DNA of 41,267 bases, from contig JAEYON010000093.1 in the NCBI GenBank assembly GCA_023411645.1, positions 1 through 41,267 of the forward strand. The letters run 5' to 3'. This document shows positions 22,884-31,167 of this stretch, one piece after another. A program made the position numbers and the translations under genes. The notes beneath the pieces were generated by a model. It was not told the DNA's origin, ran no database searches, and saw only the letters and a list, made by a program, of their open reading frames with translations. Origin of the DNA: Bacillota bacterium (GTDB lineage Bacteria > Bacillota > Clostridia > Acetivibrionales > DTU013). How positions within the stretch are numbered: the stretch's first letter is position 1; every line of letters begins with the position of its first letter.

Positions 22884-23939
22884 TTACTTCAAAATTTCCT
22901 TGATTTTTTCTAAAATTTCATTTTGCGTTGGAACCATGCCACCCATTCTTCCATGGAAGAACACGGGACGCTTTCCGTTCACTGCGAGCCTTACGTCTTC
23001 TATCATCTGTCCTGCGCTCAATTCGACCGATAGGAACGCTTTGGGCACTTCGGCATATTTCTCATAGGCGGCAGCTGGAAAAGGCCACAGCGTGATAGGC
23101 CTGATGAGTCCAACCTTAATCCCATCCTTTGAAGCTGTTTTGATTACATTCTTTATGATTCTCGAAACGGTGCCATACGCTGTGACAATGATATCTGCAT
23201 TCTCACAGTTAAAAGCTTCAACACGTGTCTCATTTTCACTGATGGTCCTGTACTTGGCCTGCAGCTTGAGATTGTGTTTTTCAAGTACATCAGGTTCGAT
23301 ATATATTGAGGTGATATAATTATGCTCCCTCTTCATCCCGGTTCCGGTAGCCGCCCAGCTTTTATCGACCTGAATAAGATCTTCCTTATCTTTAAATTCA
23401 ACGCCTTCCATCATCTGGCCCAGCATACCGTCGCCAACAATCATACAAAGCGTCCTATATTTATCCGCAATATTAAAAGCCTCTACAACAAGCTCATACA
23501 ATTCCTGAACACTGCTAGGCGCAAGGACTACCATCCTGTAGTCTCCGTGACCGCCGCCCTTGGTCGCCTGAAAATAATCTCCCTGCGCCGCTTGAATCCC
23601 GCCAAGTCCCGGTCCGGCGCGCATAATATTAACAATAACAGCAGGCAGCTCGGCGCATGCCGCGTATGAAATTGCCTCCTGTTTCAGGCTGACACCCGGG
23701 CTTGAGGAGGACGTCATCACTCTGGCACCTGCACCGGCGGCTCCATACACCATGTTCATGGCAGCAATTTCACTCTCTGCCTGTATAAAGGTGCCTCCAT
23801 GCTGTTCCATTTTCTTTGCAAAATAATGTGCTATCTCTGTCTGCGGTGTTATGGGATAACCGAAGTAAAACCTGCAGCCTGCTCTTAATGCGGCCTCGGC
23901 TATAGCCTCGTTTCCCTTCATCAGAATTTTTTCTCCCAT
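22884..23939 (-). CDS. vorB: 2-oxoacid:ferredoxin oxidoreductase alpha subunit
   Basis: A 351-residue alpha subunit with pyrimidine-binding domain I/II architecture. Signatures: FYFGYPITPQTEIAHYF, QAESEIAAMNMVYGAAGAGARVMTSSSSPGVSLKQEA, and MRAGPGLGGIQAAQGDYFQATKGGGHGDYR. Length near 350 and the four-subunit order fit the VorB/KorA group rather than fused pyruvate oxidoreductases. The ATG at 23939 is chosen because GGGGGATC lies seven bases upstream; a TTG at 23954 overlaps that site. It lies 25 bases after the ferredoxin subunit. Confidence 0.92.
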   Translation of the reverse strand: MGEKILMKGNEAIAEAALRAGCRFYFGYPITPQTEIAHYFAKKMEQHGGTFIQAESEIAAMNMVYGAAGAGARVMTSSSSPGVSLKQEAISYAACAELPAVIVNIMRAGPGLGGIQAAQGDYFQATKGGGHGDYRMVVLAPSSVQELYELVVEAFNIADKYRTLCMIVGDGMLGQMMEGVEFKDKEDLIQVDKSWAATGTGMKREHNYITSIYIEPDVLEKHNLKLQAKYRTISENETRVEAFNCENADIIVTAYGTVSRIIKNVIKTASKDGIKVGLIRPITLWPFPAAAYEKYAEVPKAFLSVELSAGQMIEDVRLAVNGKRPVFFHGRMGGMVPTQNEILEKIKEILK

Positions 23940-23964
23940 TATATGATCCCCCAATCAAGTTTCC

Positions 23965-24171
23965 TTACTTCTCGACTTCTATAACACAGTCCGGACAAAT
24001 AGTTGCACAAAAAGCACAACCGATACACTTCTCCATTTCTTTCACTCCTGCCGGATGAAATCCCTTCAGATTAAGCTTCTCTTCATCAATCAGGACTATG
24101 TTTTTAGGGCATACAGATACACACAGCTTGCAGCCCTTGCAGCGTTCTTCATAAAAAGTAACCTTTGCCAT
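23965..24171 (-). CDS. vorD: Ferredoxin-type delta subunit, 2x[4Fe-4S]
   Basis: A 68-residue bacterial ferredoxin-type subunit with two cluster motifs, CKGCKLCVSVCPKN and CIGCAFCATICPDC. It collects electrons from the alpha/beta active site and passes them to free ferredoxin. First gene of the operon. The ATG at 24171 follows GAGGTGC; an earlier in-frame start 12 bases upstream lies within the binding site. The gene is preceded by a long structured leader. Confidence 0.93.
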   Translation of the reverse strand: MAKVTFYEERCKGCKLCVSVCPKNIVLIDEEKLNLKGFHPAGVKEMEKCIGCAFCATICPDCVIEVEK

Positions 24172-24205
24172 ATCGCACCTCACATTCTAAAGCGATTTAA
24201 ATTAG

Positions 24206-24452
24206 TGATTTTGCAGCAACAAGCCGGCCAAGCTCCAAAATCGGCTTGTTCATGCAGCCTTACAATCAAAAAGCTGCATGAGTTGCAGCATGATTCACTG
24301 CAGGGCATGCTGCAATTTGCAAAATCCCGATTGCACCAACGCATTTCAGCTCAAGGTTCCTATGCTGAAATGCACCCCTGCAAGTTTATGACTCACGGCT
24401 TGCAGGGGCAAGTCGCCTGTAATGCCCTGAGCGACTTGGTGCAGTGCAATCC
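24206..24452 (-). ncRNA. Candidate structured leader RNA of the 2-oxoacid oxidoreductase operon
   Basis: Not a class I can name. Five hairpins of 8-10 bp, all with 13-14-nt loops, fill the gap. On + coordinates the arms are 24409-24416/24431-24438, 24375-24384/24399-24408, 24341-24350/24364-24373, 24283-24292/24306-24315 and 24218-24227/24241-24250; four are perfectly paired. GATTGCAC (24329-24336) with GTGCAATC (24444-24451) closes three of them into one junction. Loop-loop pairing CAGGG (24301-24305) with CCCTG (24425-24429), and CACTGCA (24296-24302) with TGCAGTG (24440-24446), suggests pseudoknots. GCTGCA/TGCAGC (24273-24289) offers an alternative fold. Strand is assigned from the promoter and operon. 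No terminator is visible before the first gene. Confidence 0.6.
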
Positions 24453-24454
24453 TT

Positions 24455-24483
24455 ATTATAAATTTAATTTCCGTCAATTGCAA
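24455..24483 (-). promoter_or_regulatory. Candidate promoter of leader RNA and oxidoreductase operon
   Basis: TATAAT (24460-24455) is perfect. TTGCAA (24483-24478) is a 4/6 -35 with 17-base spacing. It directly follows the beta-galactosidase stop codon and places the start within or just before the first structured bases. Confidence 0.6.
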
Positions 24484-24484
24484 G

Positions 24485-26566
24485 TCAATCCTGTGTTTCC
24501 AACACCATTACTCCGTATTTTTCAAGCATCGTCAAACCTGATAGCTTTTTTTGTGTCAGCAGATCAGTCATTGGTTGCTTCACATTAATTTCAGCATCGG
24601 ATGCCGAATAATTCAATACAAACAGGTACTTCTTTCCTGCCTTTTTACGAACTGCCAGCTCAATCGTCTTCGGCAGCTCGATCATATGTGCGTAAGGCTG
24701 TGCAAAGCCAAGCTTCTTCAAAAATATGCCTGCCGTATCCACACTGAAACCTGCGCCGAAATAGTATGCTGTACCGCTTCCGAGACTGTTTGCCGTTAAT
24801 GCCGGCGCACCGTCATAATAGTTTCCTTTAAAGTATGCCAATACCTTTGCTCCATTTTGCGCTTCAAGAATATCATTAAATATCGGGGCTTCCGTCGTAT
24901 CTGCATCCCACACGGCATATTCCATGCTGTCAGTCGGCCCTACATGCGTATAATCTATTACCCTCACAGCACAGAGTTCTTCTGCAAAGCCGGGCATTGG
25001 GCGCATGGGGCACCTTCCATGCTGGTCCTTGTAGCCTGTGCGCGCTCCCATCACCAATATACCGCCCTGTTCAACATATGCCTTGAGCAGATCGGCAGTT
25101 TCACCGGTGAGGATCGTGGCGTGAGGATATATCAGGAGTTTATATTTTTTCATCGCATCAAGAGCATTTTTTACAGATACGTTATTGCGTATATATAATA
25201 TGTCCATTGGTACATGGTTTATCTGTGCCGCGTAAAACCAGCCATATTCACTGAACTGCTGAAGAGGTCCGTGCCATCTGTCCTGTTCTGCGTCCCACAG
25301 ATTATCATAATCTCTGACCAGAGCGATATCTGCCTTGAATTCCGCCCCAGTCACATCCTTCAGCTTCTCTGCGTCATCCCGTATACGTTTCAGTTCCTCT
25401 AAACGACGGTTAGGCAAATTGGAATAATCATTTAGCCCATGCCAGTAGATCTCTGTTCCGACCCAACAGGTACGCCATCGGAAGTAGCTTATAAAATCAG
25501 CTCCATGGGCAATAGACTGCAAACTCCATAATCTCATCTGCCCAGGCTTTGGCGCCGGCTGCCTCATTCGCGCATCCCATCCGCCTGCTCCCGATTGCTG
25601 TTCCATGATACCAAATACAGGCGAAATCGATCTTGTATTTGTCAAATTCCATGAGAAATTTCGGTCAAAAAAGCCGTCTGACTTGCCTGGATCAGCGGCA
25701 ACATCAAAATCAAACGCAAAGTTTGGATAACTGTCATAAGTCATGAAATCCAGCGCAGTATCTGTCATTTCATGGCTGTCAACATGCCCAAACACACCAT
25801 TTGTGGTGATAAACTGCCCTTGACGCAAGTACTTTCTGATTATATCACTCTGCAGCTTGCAATAAGAAATAGTCGAGTGAGATATAAACCGCTTTTCCTC
25901 CAGAGACAGATGAGGATTGCTTACTCCATTTACTGTGGGTCTGGAAAGGTACAGCTCGTCCCATGACGTATATGTCTGATTCCAGAAAACTGTTCCCATA
26001 GCATCATTCAGCGTATCAAGATCCTTAAACTTATCCTTCATATATGTACGGAAAGCCTTATGGTCTGCTTCTGAATAAAAAACATTTGTCTCACAGTTTA
26101 GTTCATTGTCTATCTGCCAGCCAATAACAGCCGGATGAGCACAATAATGAGATGCGATTTTTTCCACAATACGTGCAGTAAATGCTCTGTAGACCTCCGA
26201 ATTATAATTATAATGCCTTCTAAGGCCATGACGGTACAGTGTACCATCTTTTGTCGCATTAAGCACCTCCGGATATTTTTCGGTCAGCCATGCAGGCGGG
26301 GTTGCGGTCGGAGTACAGAAAATAACCTTTATTCCTGATTTATTCGCCAGCTCCATAAACCGGTCAAAAAAATCAAAGGTGAAAATTCCCTCGACAAGCT
26401 CAAATTTGCTCCATGCAAACTCTGCAATGCGTATCACTTCTATCCCAAGCTCCAGCATCCTCCGCAAATCACTCTCCCAGAGCTCTTCCTTCCAGTGTTC
26501 GGGATAATAGCAAACACCAAGCGTTATTTTGTCAAATTTCAATGACCGTTCCGGCGAGTTTACCAT
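24485..26566 (-). CDS. GH42 beta-galactosidase
   Basis: A 693-residue glycoside hydrolase family 42 enzyme, likely cytoplasmic because no signal peptide is seen. N-terminal TIM barrel: LGVCYYPEHWKEELWESDLRRM and AEFAWSKFE. The acid/base is E155 in GWQIDNELN and the nucleophile E322 in FGIMEQQSGAGGWD. A middle trimerisation-like domain (MDILYIRNNVSVKNALDAMKKYKLLIYPHATILTGETADLLKAYVE) and a small C-terminal beta domain follow, so it is full length. It removes beta-galactosyl units from oligosaccharides. GGAGG lies before the ATG. No sugar transporter or regulator is adjacent. Confidence 0.95.
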   Translation of the reverse strand: MVNSPERSLKFDKITLGVCYYPEHWKEELWESDLRRMLELGIEVIRIAEFAWSKFELVEGIFTFDFFDRFMELANKSGIKVIFCTPTATPPAWLTEKYPEVLNATKDGTLYRHGLRRHYNYNSEVYRAFTARIVEKIASHYCAHPAVIGWQIDNELNCETNVFYSEADHKAFRTYMKDKFKDLDTLNDAMGTVFWNQTYTSWDELYLSRPTVNGVSNPHLSLEEKRFISHSTISYCKLQSDIIRKYLRQGQFITTNGVFGHVDSHEMTDTALDFMTYDSYPNFAFDFDVAADPGKSDGFFDRNFSWNLTNTRSISPVFGIMEQQSGAGGWDARMRQPAPKPGQMRLWSLQSIAHGADFISYFRWRTCWVGTEIYWHGLNDYSNLPNRRLEELKRIRDDAEKLKDVTGAEFKADIALVRDYDNLWDAEQDRWHGPLQQFSEYGWFYAAQINHVPMDILYIRNNVSVKNALDAMKKYKLLIYPHATILTGETADLLKAYVEQGGILVMGARTGYKDQHGRCPMRPMPGFAEELCAVRVIDYTHVGPTDSMEYAVWDADTTEAPIFNDILEAQNGAKVLAYFKGNYYDGAPALTANSLGSGTAYYFGAGFSVDTAGIFLKKLGFAQPYAHMIELPKTIELAVRKKAGKKYLFVLNYSASDAEINVKQPMTDLLTQKKLSGLTMLEKYGVMVLETQD

Positions 26567-26635
26567 GATTTTTCCTCCTGATGTATATATTGTGGTGCAT
26601 TTGAAGCCTTCATCACAGCTTGAATGAAATGCGCG

Positions 26636-27310
26636 TTACACCAGCTCCCATGGCAGGCTGATATACTTGTTCAGGTATAGCCTCTCTATGCCCGGATCTC
26701 CTTCATAACCCTGCAATACATCCTTCATCCCGCATACCAGGCCAACAGGGATTGATAACCTTTCAGAGACCGCACCGATGATGGATGAGGCCTCCTCAAG
26801 CACATCAGGTGAGCTTGCCCCAAGTAAATTGGCATTATTGACCAGACGATCCACTTTTAATTGCGCACTTGCCTGTATTTCAGCGATCATTCCAGCGATT
26901 TCTTCGGGATTTCGTGTCATCGGCCGACGTGTATTCACAACAAAATAATGAATATAGTCTTCTTTTACAATATCTTCATGGTATCTGGAAACTACTCTGG
27001 CTCCCAGATCATCCCCTCCCACATCAAGCACAACATGATAGCTCTTATCCTCAAATACAGCGCTGATTTCGGCAGGCAAGGAAGGCACATCCACATTCGT
27101 ATTTGCATAAACCGGTGTGATGACCTTGATCCCCTTCTCTTCCAACATATTTTTTGCGTCTGCGGTTCTGAAAAACGGGTTTACAATATCCAAATCAACA
27201 ATTGCTGTCTTTTTGCCTGACCTGGCCATCGCAAACGCATAATTCACTGAAACCTCCGTTTTACCACTGCCAAAATGACCGGTAAAAATGGTGATCCTTT
27301 TATCAAACAT
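26636..27310 (-). CDS. MinD-like P-loop ATPase
   Basis: A 224-residue nucleotide-binding protein. Walker A GHFGSGKTEVSVN is at residues 11-23, followed by a SIMIBI-type segment KTAIVDLDIVNPFFRTAD and VVLDVGGDDLGARV. The lysine arrangement resembles the deviant Walker A class of Mrp/MinD/NifH relatives. The function is unknown. From general familiarity, relatives tend to lie near 2-oxoacid:ferredoxin oxidoreductase genes, and that operon is 2.5 kb away on the same strand here, so a maturation or assembly role is a guess. GAGGAGAACAGGG precedes the ATG. It lies 65 bases after tcdA. Confidence 0.75.
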   Translation of the reverse strand: MFDKRITIFTGHFGSGKTEVSVNYAFAMARSGKKTAIVDLDIVNPFFRTADAKNMLEEKGIKVITPVYANTNVDVPSLPAEISAVFEDKSYHVVLDVGGDDLGARVVSRYHEDIVKEDYIHYFVVNTRRPMTRNPEEIAGMIAEIQASAQLKVDRLVNNANLLGASSPDVLEEASSIIGAVSERLSIPVGLVCGMKDVLQGYEGDPGIERLYLNKYISLPWELV

Positions 27311-27375
27311 CCCTGTTCTCCTCTCAATTTTCTCCCCTCAGTTTTCGGCTAAGAAACCGTTGCATACGGCCTTAT

Positions 27376-28149
27376 TCAAGATTCTTGATTCCACGCGCCA
27401 CCCAAAAGATCCTTTACAACCTCCGAAGCAATAATCAGTCCTGCCGCAGGCGGGACAAAAGCGCTGCTGCCGGGAATGTTACGCCTGTCTGTACACTTTC
27501 TGTCCGTACCTGCCGGACAGACACAATTCTCCTTGCAGCTTGACCTATCCGTTTCTCTGGTTTTTGAAGGGAGTTCATCTGAGAAAAGAACCTTCAGAGA
27601 GGTGATTCCCCTAGTCCTCAGTTCCTTGCGCATAACTCTTGCGAGCGGATCAATGGTCGTTTTGCTGATGTCTGTAATCCTCAGCTTTGTTGGATCATAT
27701 TTATTTCCGGTCCCCATACTCGAGAGGATCGGAATTCCTTTTTCCCTTGCTCTTAGAACAAGATCAATTTTTGCCGTCACAGTATCGATAGCATCGATAA
27801 TATAGTCTATTTCACCATCAAGCAGCGTGCCTGCTGTCTGAGGCAGGTAAAAGAGCCTGTGTGTCACGACCTCCGCCTTCGGATTGATGTCCAGTATCCT
27901 CTCTTTCATAACGTCGACCTTGGGCCTTCCAATCGTTTTTCGTGTTGCATGAAGCTGCCTGTTCAAGTTTGTCAGGCAAACCAGATCATCATCCACCAGG
28001 ATAAATTTGCCAACCCCGCTGCGTACCAAGCCTTCCACTGCAAAGCTGCCAACTCCGCCGATTCCGAATACGGCTACCCTTGAATTTTTCAGCTTTTCTA
28101 TTGCATTTTGACCAACCAGCATTTCAAACCTTGAAAATGCATGCTGCAT
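27376..28149 (-). CDS. tcdA: TcdA/CsdL, tRNA threonylcarbamoyladenosine dehydratase
   Basis: A 257-residue E1-like ThiF-family enzyme that dehydrates t6A37 of tRNA to cyclic t6A using ATP. Adenylation-domain signs: VAVFGIGGVGSFAVEGLVRSGVGKFILVDDDLVCLTNLNRQ, then IIDAIDTVTAKIDLV and STTIDPLARVMRKELR-like text. The Cys-rich stretch SSCKENCVCPAGTDRKC is longer than in most relatives. The start overlaps the stop of the upstream anchored protein by one base (TAATG). Confidence 0.9.
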   Translation of the reverse strand: MQHAFSRFEMLVGQNAIEKLKNSRVAVFGIGGVGSFAVEGLVRSGVGKFILVDDDLVCLTNLNRQLHATRKTIGRPKVDVMKERILDINPKAEVVTHRLFYLPQTAGTLLDGEIDYIIDAIDTVTAKIDLVLRAREKGIPILSSMGTGNKYDPTKLRITDISKTTIDPLARVMRKELRTRGITSLKVLFSDELPSKTRETDRSSCKENCVCPAGTDRKCTDRRNIPGSSAFVPPAAGLIIASEVVKDLLGGAWNQES

Positions 28150-29666
28150 TATTGAACCCCATCCTCTATTAAAATAATTTTATATTCCTTGTTTACCTGA
28201 ACGAGCTTTGCCGACATCAGCTGCCTAACCTGTGAATCAGAAGACAACCCCAGGTTCTGGTAGTATGTAATGATCACGGTAGTCTCGTCTATTTTCGTTT
28301 CTTTTGAAATTGTATCAAGCTTTGCTGCCTTCAGCAAATCTTTATATAGTAAAACGCTATTTTGATTATACTGCGCATCAATATCACTTTTACTGATCTC
28401 CGGCACGCCAAATTGCACCAACATGGCCATTCTGAGCTTAAATCCGTCATCCAGAAGCTTCATGGCCTTATCATAATCCTTTTCGGATTGCAGATAAATA
28501 TAAAAATCCTTCAATACCGAGACCGGTTTACTAACCGAAGGGCTATTATCCGCAACTTTGTCACCTGACTTACTGCCGTCCGCGTCTGTATTGGTCCCGC
28601 TGCCTTCCGCACCTGTCGCTCCGGCACTCTCCTCCTGTCCGGCGTCATCTCCGGAGCCGTTCAAACTGGTGCCGCCGTCTGCAGCATTCTCAGCGTCCGG
28701 TATAATCCGCCATTCACCGCCGTCAGAGCTCATCAGCATGTTTTTCCTGACATCATATAGTATCTCCGATACCATGGGCTCAACGTCCGGATCGGATATT
28801 TTTCTTACCCCCTGTTTAAGTCTGACGACATTCGGCGATTCCCATGCAACAAATTCATAATCATATATATATCCATCATTGTGGTTTATTCCAATAGGCT
28901 GACCGCCTTTATCATTGTTTCCTCTGACGATATAATTACCGCTTTTACAGTCGTAAATCTCGAGCAGTTTATCCTCCTGATATACACTCATAACAGGAGA
29001 GTCGTCGAAGGTGTATGCCAGCAAACTGTAGTCCCTGTTGAACTGTATTCTTCCGTACAAACCGGGATATGTAAAAAGCTTATGGACTGACTTGTCAGCC
29101 AGATCAATTCTGTAAAATGACGTTTGTAAGAATTCTCCCGTCGGTTCGCCATGAATCAGTAAGTATAGCTGCTCATAAACGGGATTCAGTAATAACTGTT
29201 GAATTTTTTTTGTGTTCATGTCATCCTGTTGACTTGACGTTTTCTCCAGTATTCCTGAAATCTCAGGTAACTGCTTCTCATCAATTTCATTCACAACACT
29301 CACACCATTTAAAAAGTATTCCAGCCTAAAAAAGGTCTTCATATCGGATGCTTCAATTAGGGTTGCCCGCATATCGTACTCCGATGTGTTCCCCGTCACA
29401 GTAACAGGCTCGCTCCTGATAACTGTCTGTGTATCATAGTCCTCTTGTGATTGCTCAGACCCATCCGCAGTAACATCCTCGGCAGCAATGCCTGTCATAC
29501 CGCCGGCAGAATTTTCCGCCACCGTGTTCTCCTCCATGGTATCTTCAGATCCACTCTGAGAATCACGTGCAGTTTGAGCCACATTCCGAAGCAGCGCCGC
29601 ATCCCAGATCATAAATGCAGCCGCAATGATCAAAACACCTGCAGTAATAAGAAGCATCCGCTTCAT
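28149..29666 (-). CDS. Membrane-anchored extracytoplasmic protein of unknown function
   Basis: A 505-residue protein I do not recognise. Residues 2-20 are a signal anchor (KRMLLITAGVLIIAAAFMIW). An acidic Ser/Glu/Thr-rich spacer follows to about 90. A central beta-rich part (FRLEYFLNGVSVVNEIDEKQLPEI ... YSLLAYTFDDSPVMSVYQEDKLLEIYDCKSGNYIV) looks like beta-propeller or sensor repeats. A second Gly/Ala/Asp/Ser-rich linker at about 330-380 precedes a C-terminal helical domain (VLKDFYIYLQSEKDYDKAMKLL). The start ATG 29666 follows AGGTGG; a GTG nine bases earlier lies in that site. Translationally coupled to tcdA. Confidence 0.7.
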   Translation of the reverse strand: MKRMLLITAGVLIIAAAFMIWDAALLRNVAQTARDSQSGSEDTMEENTVAENSAGGMTGIAAEDVTADGSEQSQEDYDTQTVIRSEPVTVTGNTSEYDMRATLIEASDMKTFFRLEYFLNGVSVVNEIDEKQLPEISGILEKTSSQQDDMNTKKIQQLLLNPVYEQLYLLIHGEPTGEFLQTSFYRIDLADKSVHKLFTYPGLYGRIQFNRDYSLLAYTFDDSPVMSVYQEDKLLEIYDCKSGNYIVRGNNDKGGQPIGINHNDGYIYDYEFVAWESPNVVRLKQGVRKISDPDVEPMVSEILYDVRKNMLMSSDGGEWRIIPDAENAADGGTSLNGSGDDAGQEESAGATGAEGSGTNTDADGSKSGDKVADNSPSVSKPVSVLKDFYIYLQSEKDYDKAMKLLDDGFKLRMAMLVQFGVPEISKSDIDAQYNQNSVLLYKDLLKAAKLDTISKETKIDETTVIITYYQNLGLSSDSQVRQLMSAKLVQVNKEYKIILIEDGVQ

Positions 29667-29735
29667 ACCGTCCACCTGAAACCTTTCACATTTCTATCAG
29701 TACACCATATTCGGTACGGACAATAATATGTTTAT

Positions 29736-29764
29736 ATTATACAGGAAGATTTATTCATGGGCAA
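29736..29764 (-). promoter_or_regulatory. Promoter of the anchored protein / tcdA unit
   Basis: TTGCCC (29764-29759) and TATAAT (29741-29736) are spaced 17 bases, about 70 bases before the start codon at 29666. Confidence 0.6.
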
Positions 29765-29798
29765 TTTTGAGGTGGTGATTTTGATCGGTAATTTTACC

Positions 29799-29827
29799 TT
29801 TCCAACTTTTTCAATGTCTGCTATAAT
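29799..29827 (+). promoter_or_regulatory. Promoter of apgM
   Basis: TATAAT (29822-29827) is perfect. TTTCCA (29799-29804) 17 bases upstream is a 4/6 -35. The transcript would carry a leader of about 115 nt. Confidence 0.55.
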
Positions 29828-29828
29828 A

Positions 29829-29917
29829 GGTGGCGGGACACTCCTGCAAAGTCCATTACCGAGGAATGTCGCTGCTTTGACGCTAAAGCAATCTGGTGGC
29901 GGGACACTTCTGAAAGT
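29829..29917 (+). repeat. Direct repeat in the apgM leader
   Basis: GGTGGCGGGACACT followed by YCTG and AAAGT occurs at 29829-29852 and again at 29895-29917 (66-base period). The first copy starts two bases after the -10 box. GC-rich units like this stand out from the AT-rich surroundings. Whether they are operators, RNA elements or remnants of a mobile end is not clear. Confidence 0.7.
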
Positions 29918-29949
29918 GATTTTATTACAGATAGGAGATATGACAGATT

Positions 29950-31158
29950 ATGAAATACATTGTTGTGCTGGGCGACGGAATGGCCGATTATAGAATAGCT
30001 GAGTTAGGAAACCGGACCCCGCTGCAGTGTGCAAACAAACCTCATATAGATTTTCTTGCCGCAAACGGAGAAATCGGAATGGTCAAAACAATTCCCGAGG
30101 GAATCCCACCGGGAAGCGATGCCGCCAATCTATCCGTCATGGGATACGATCCAAAAAAATACTACACCGGCAGGTCCCCTCTGGAAGCTGTCAGTATGGG
30201 CGTTGAGCTCTCTGAAACAGACCTTGCTTTTAGGTGCAATCTTGTTAACCTCGACTTCAATGGAAGCTATGAATCCGCTACCATGATCGATTACAGCTCA
30301 GATGAGATTTCTACCGAGGAAGCTGCTGAACTAATTTCAGAAATAAATAAGTACCTGTCCGGCGACGATATCATATTTTATCCCGGCATCAGCTACAGGC
30401 ATTGCATGGTATGGCATAATGGCACCGGATCAAGAAAGATGACTCCTCCCCATGATATTCTTGATAAAAATATATCCGAGTATCTTCCAGCCGGTGATTT
30501 CAGTGAGATGTTTTTATCATTCCAGAAGAAGAGCTATGAAATATTGAAGGATCATCCGGTCAATCAAGCCAGAACAGCCCGCGGGCTTCTTCCTGCCAAT
30601 TCCATCTGGCTCTGGGGCGAAGGGAAAAGACCGGCTATCCCAAAATTCATGGATAAATATGGTATTACAGGTTCCGTTGTATCCGCAGTCGATCTGATCA
30701 AGGGCATAGGCCTGTGCGCCGGTCTTAATTCAATTGACATCGAAGGTGCTACCGGCAACATCAACACCAATTTCAAAGGGAAAGCCGAAGCCGCACTGAA
30801 GGAACTGGAGAAAGGCCGGGACTTCGTTTATGTTCATATCGAAGCACCGGATGAATGCGGCCACCGATTCGAAATCGAAAATAAAGTCAAATCTATAGAA
30901 TATATTGACGAGCTGGTAGTACGCACCTTGCTTGAAGGACTTGCTGCATATGATGATTATAGTATTATGGTGCTGCCGGATCATCCGACTCCTTTATCAC
31001 TGAGAACACATACCTCGGAGCCTGTGCCGTACATCATTTACAGAAAAAGCTCCGAAAAGCCCTCAGGCGTTGCCGGCTACGATGAATTCCAGGCCCGCAG
31101 GACAGGCATTTTCATAGAAGACGGCTATACCTTGATGGACAGGTTTCTAGCGCGTTGA
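29950..31158 (+). CDS. apgM: Cofactor-independent phosphoglycerate mutase (ApgM family)
   Basis: A 402-residue member of the archaeal-type, alkaline-phosphatase-fold mutases. It interconverts 3- and 2-phosphoglycerate; some bacterial members have been linked to homoserine kinase activity. Motifs: MKYIVVLGDGMADY with the metal Asp, PPGSDAANLSVMGYDP with the phospho-acceptor Ser, VYVHIEAPDECGH, and VLPDHPTPLSLRTHTSEPVPYII. It is full length. The ATG at 29950 has AGGAG 11 bases upstream, slightly far; an ATG at 29940 is in another frame. Monocistronic, convergent with the next gene by nine bases. Confidence 0.93.
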   Translation: MKYIVVLGDGMADYRIAELGNRTPLQCANKPHIDFLAANGEIGMVKTIPEGIPPGSDAANLSVMGYDPKKYYTGRSPLEAVSMGVELSETDLAFRCNLVNLDFNGSYESATMIDYSSDEISTEEAAELISEINKYLSGDDIIFYPGISYRHCMVWHNGTGSRKMTPPHDILDKNISEYLPAGDFSEMFLSFQKKSYEILKDHPVNQARTARGLLPANSIWLWGEGKRPAIPKFMDKYGITGSVVSAVDLIKGIGLCAGLNSIDIEGATGNINTNFKGKAEAALKELEKGRDFVYVHIEAPDECGHRFEIENKVKSIEYIDELVVRTLLEGLAAYDDYSIMVLPDHPTPLSLRTHTSEPVPYIIYRKSSEKPSGVAGYDEFQARRTGIFIEDGYTLMDRFLAR

Positions 31159-31167
31159 TACGGATTT

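Noticed and set aside
24206..24452. CRISPR array
   Set aside because: The units are inverted repeats with different stem sequences; there is no constant direct repeat with spacers and no cas gene nearby.
24055..24588. Plus-strand frame of 177 codons over the structured leader
   Set aside because: It runs through perfect hairpins and the ends of two confident genes; the translation is that of inverted repeats, not of a protein.
29757..29993. 78-codon frame over the apgM leader, repeating GGGTLL
   Set aside because: It overlaps the promoter and the true apgM start in another frame; the repeated peptide only reflects the DNA direct repeat.
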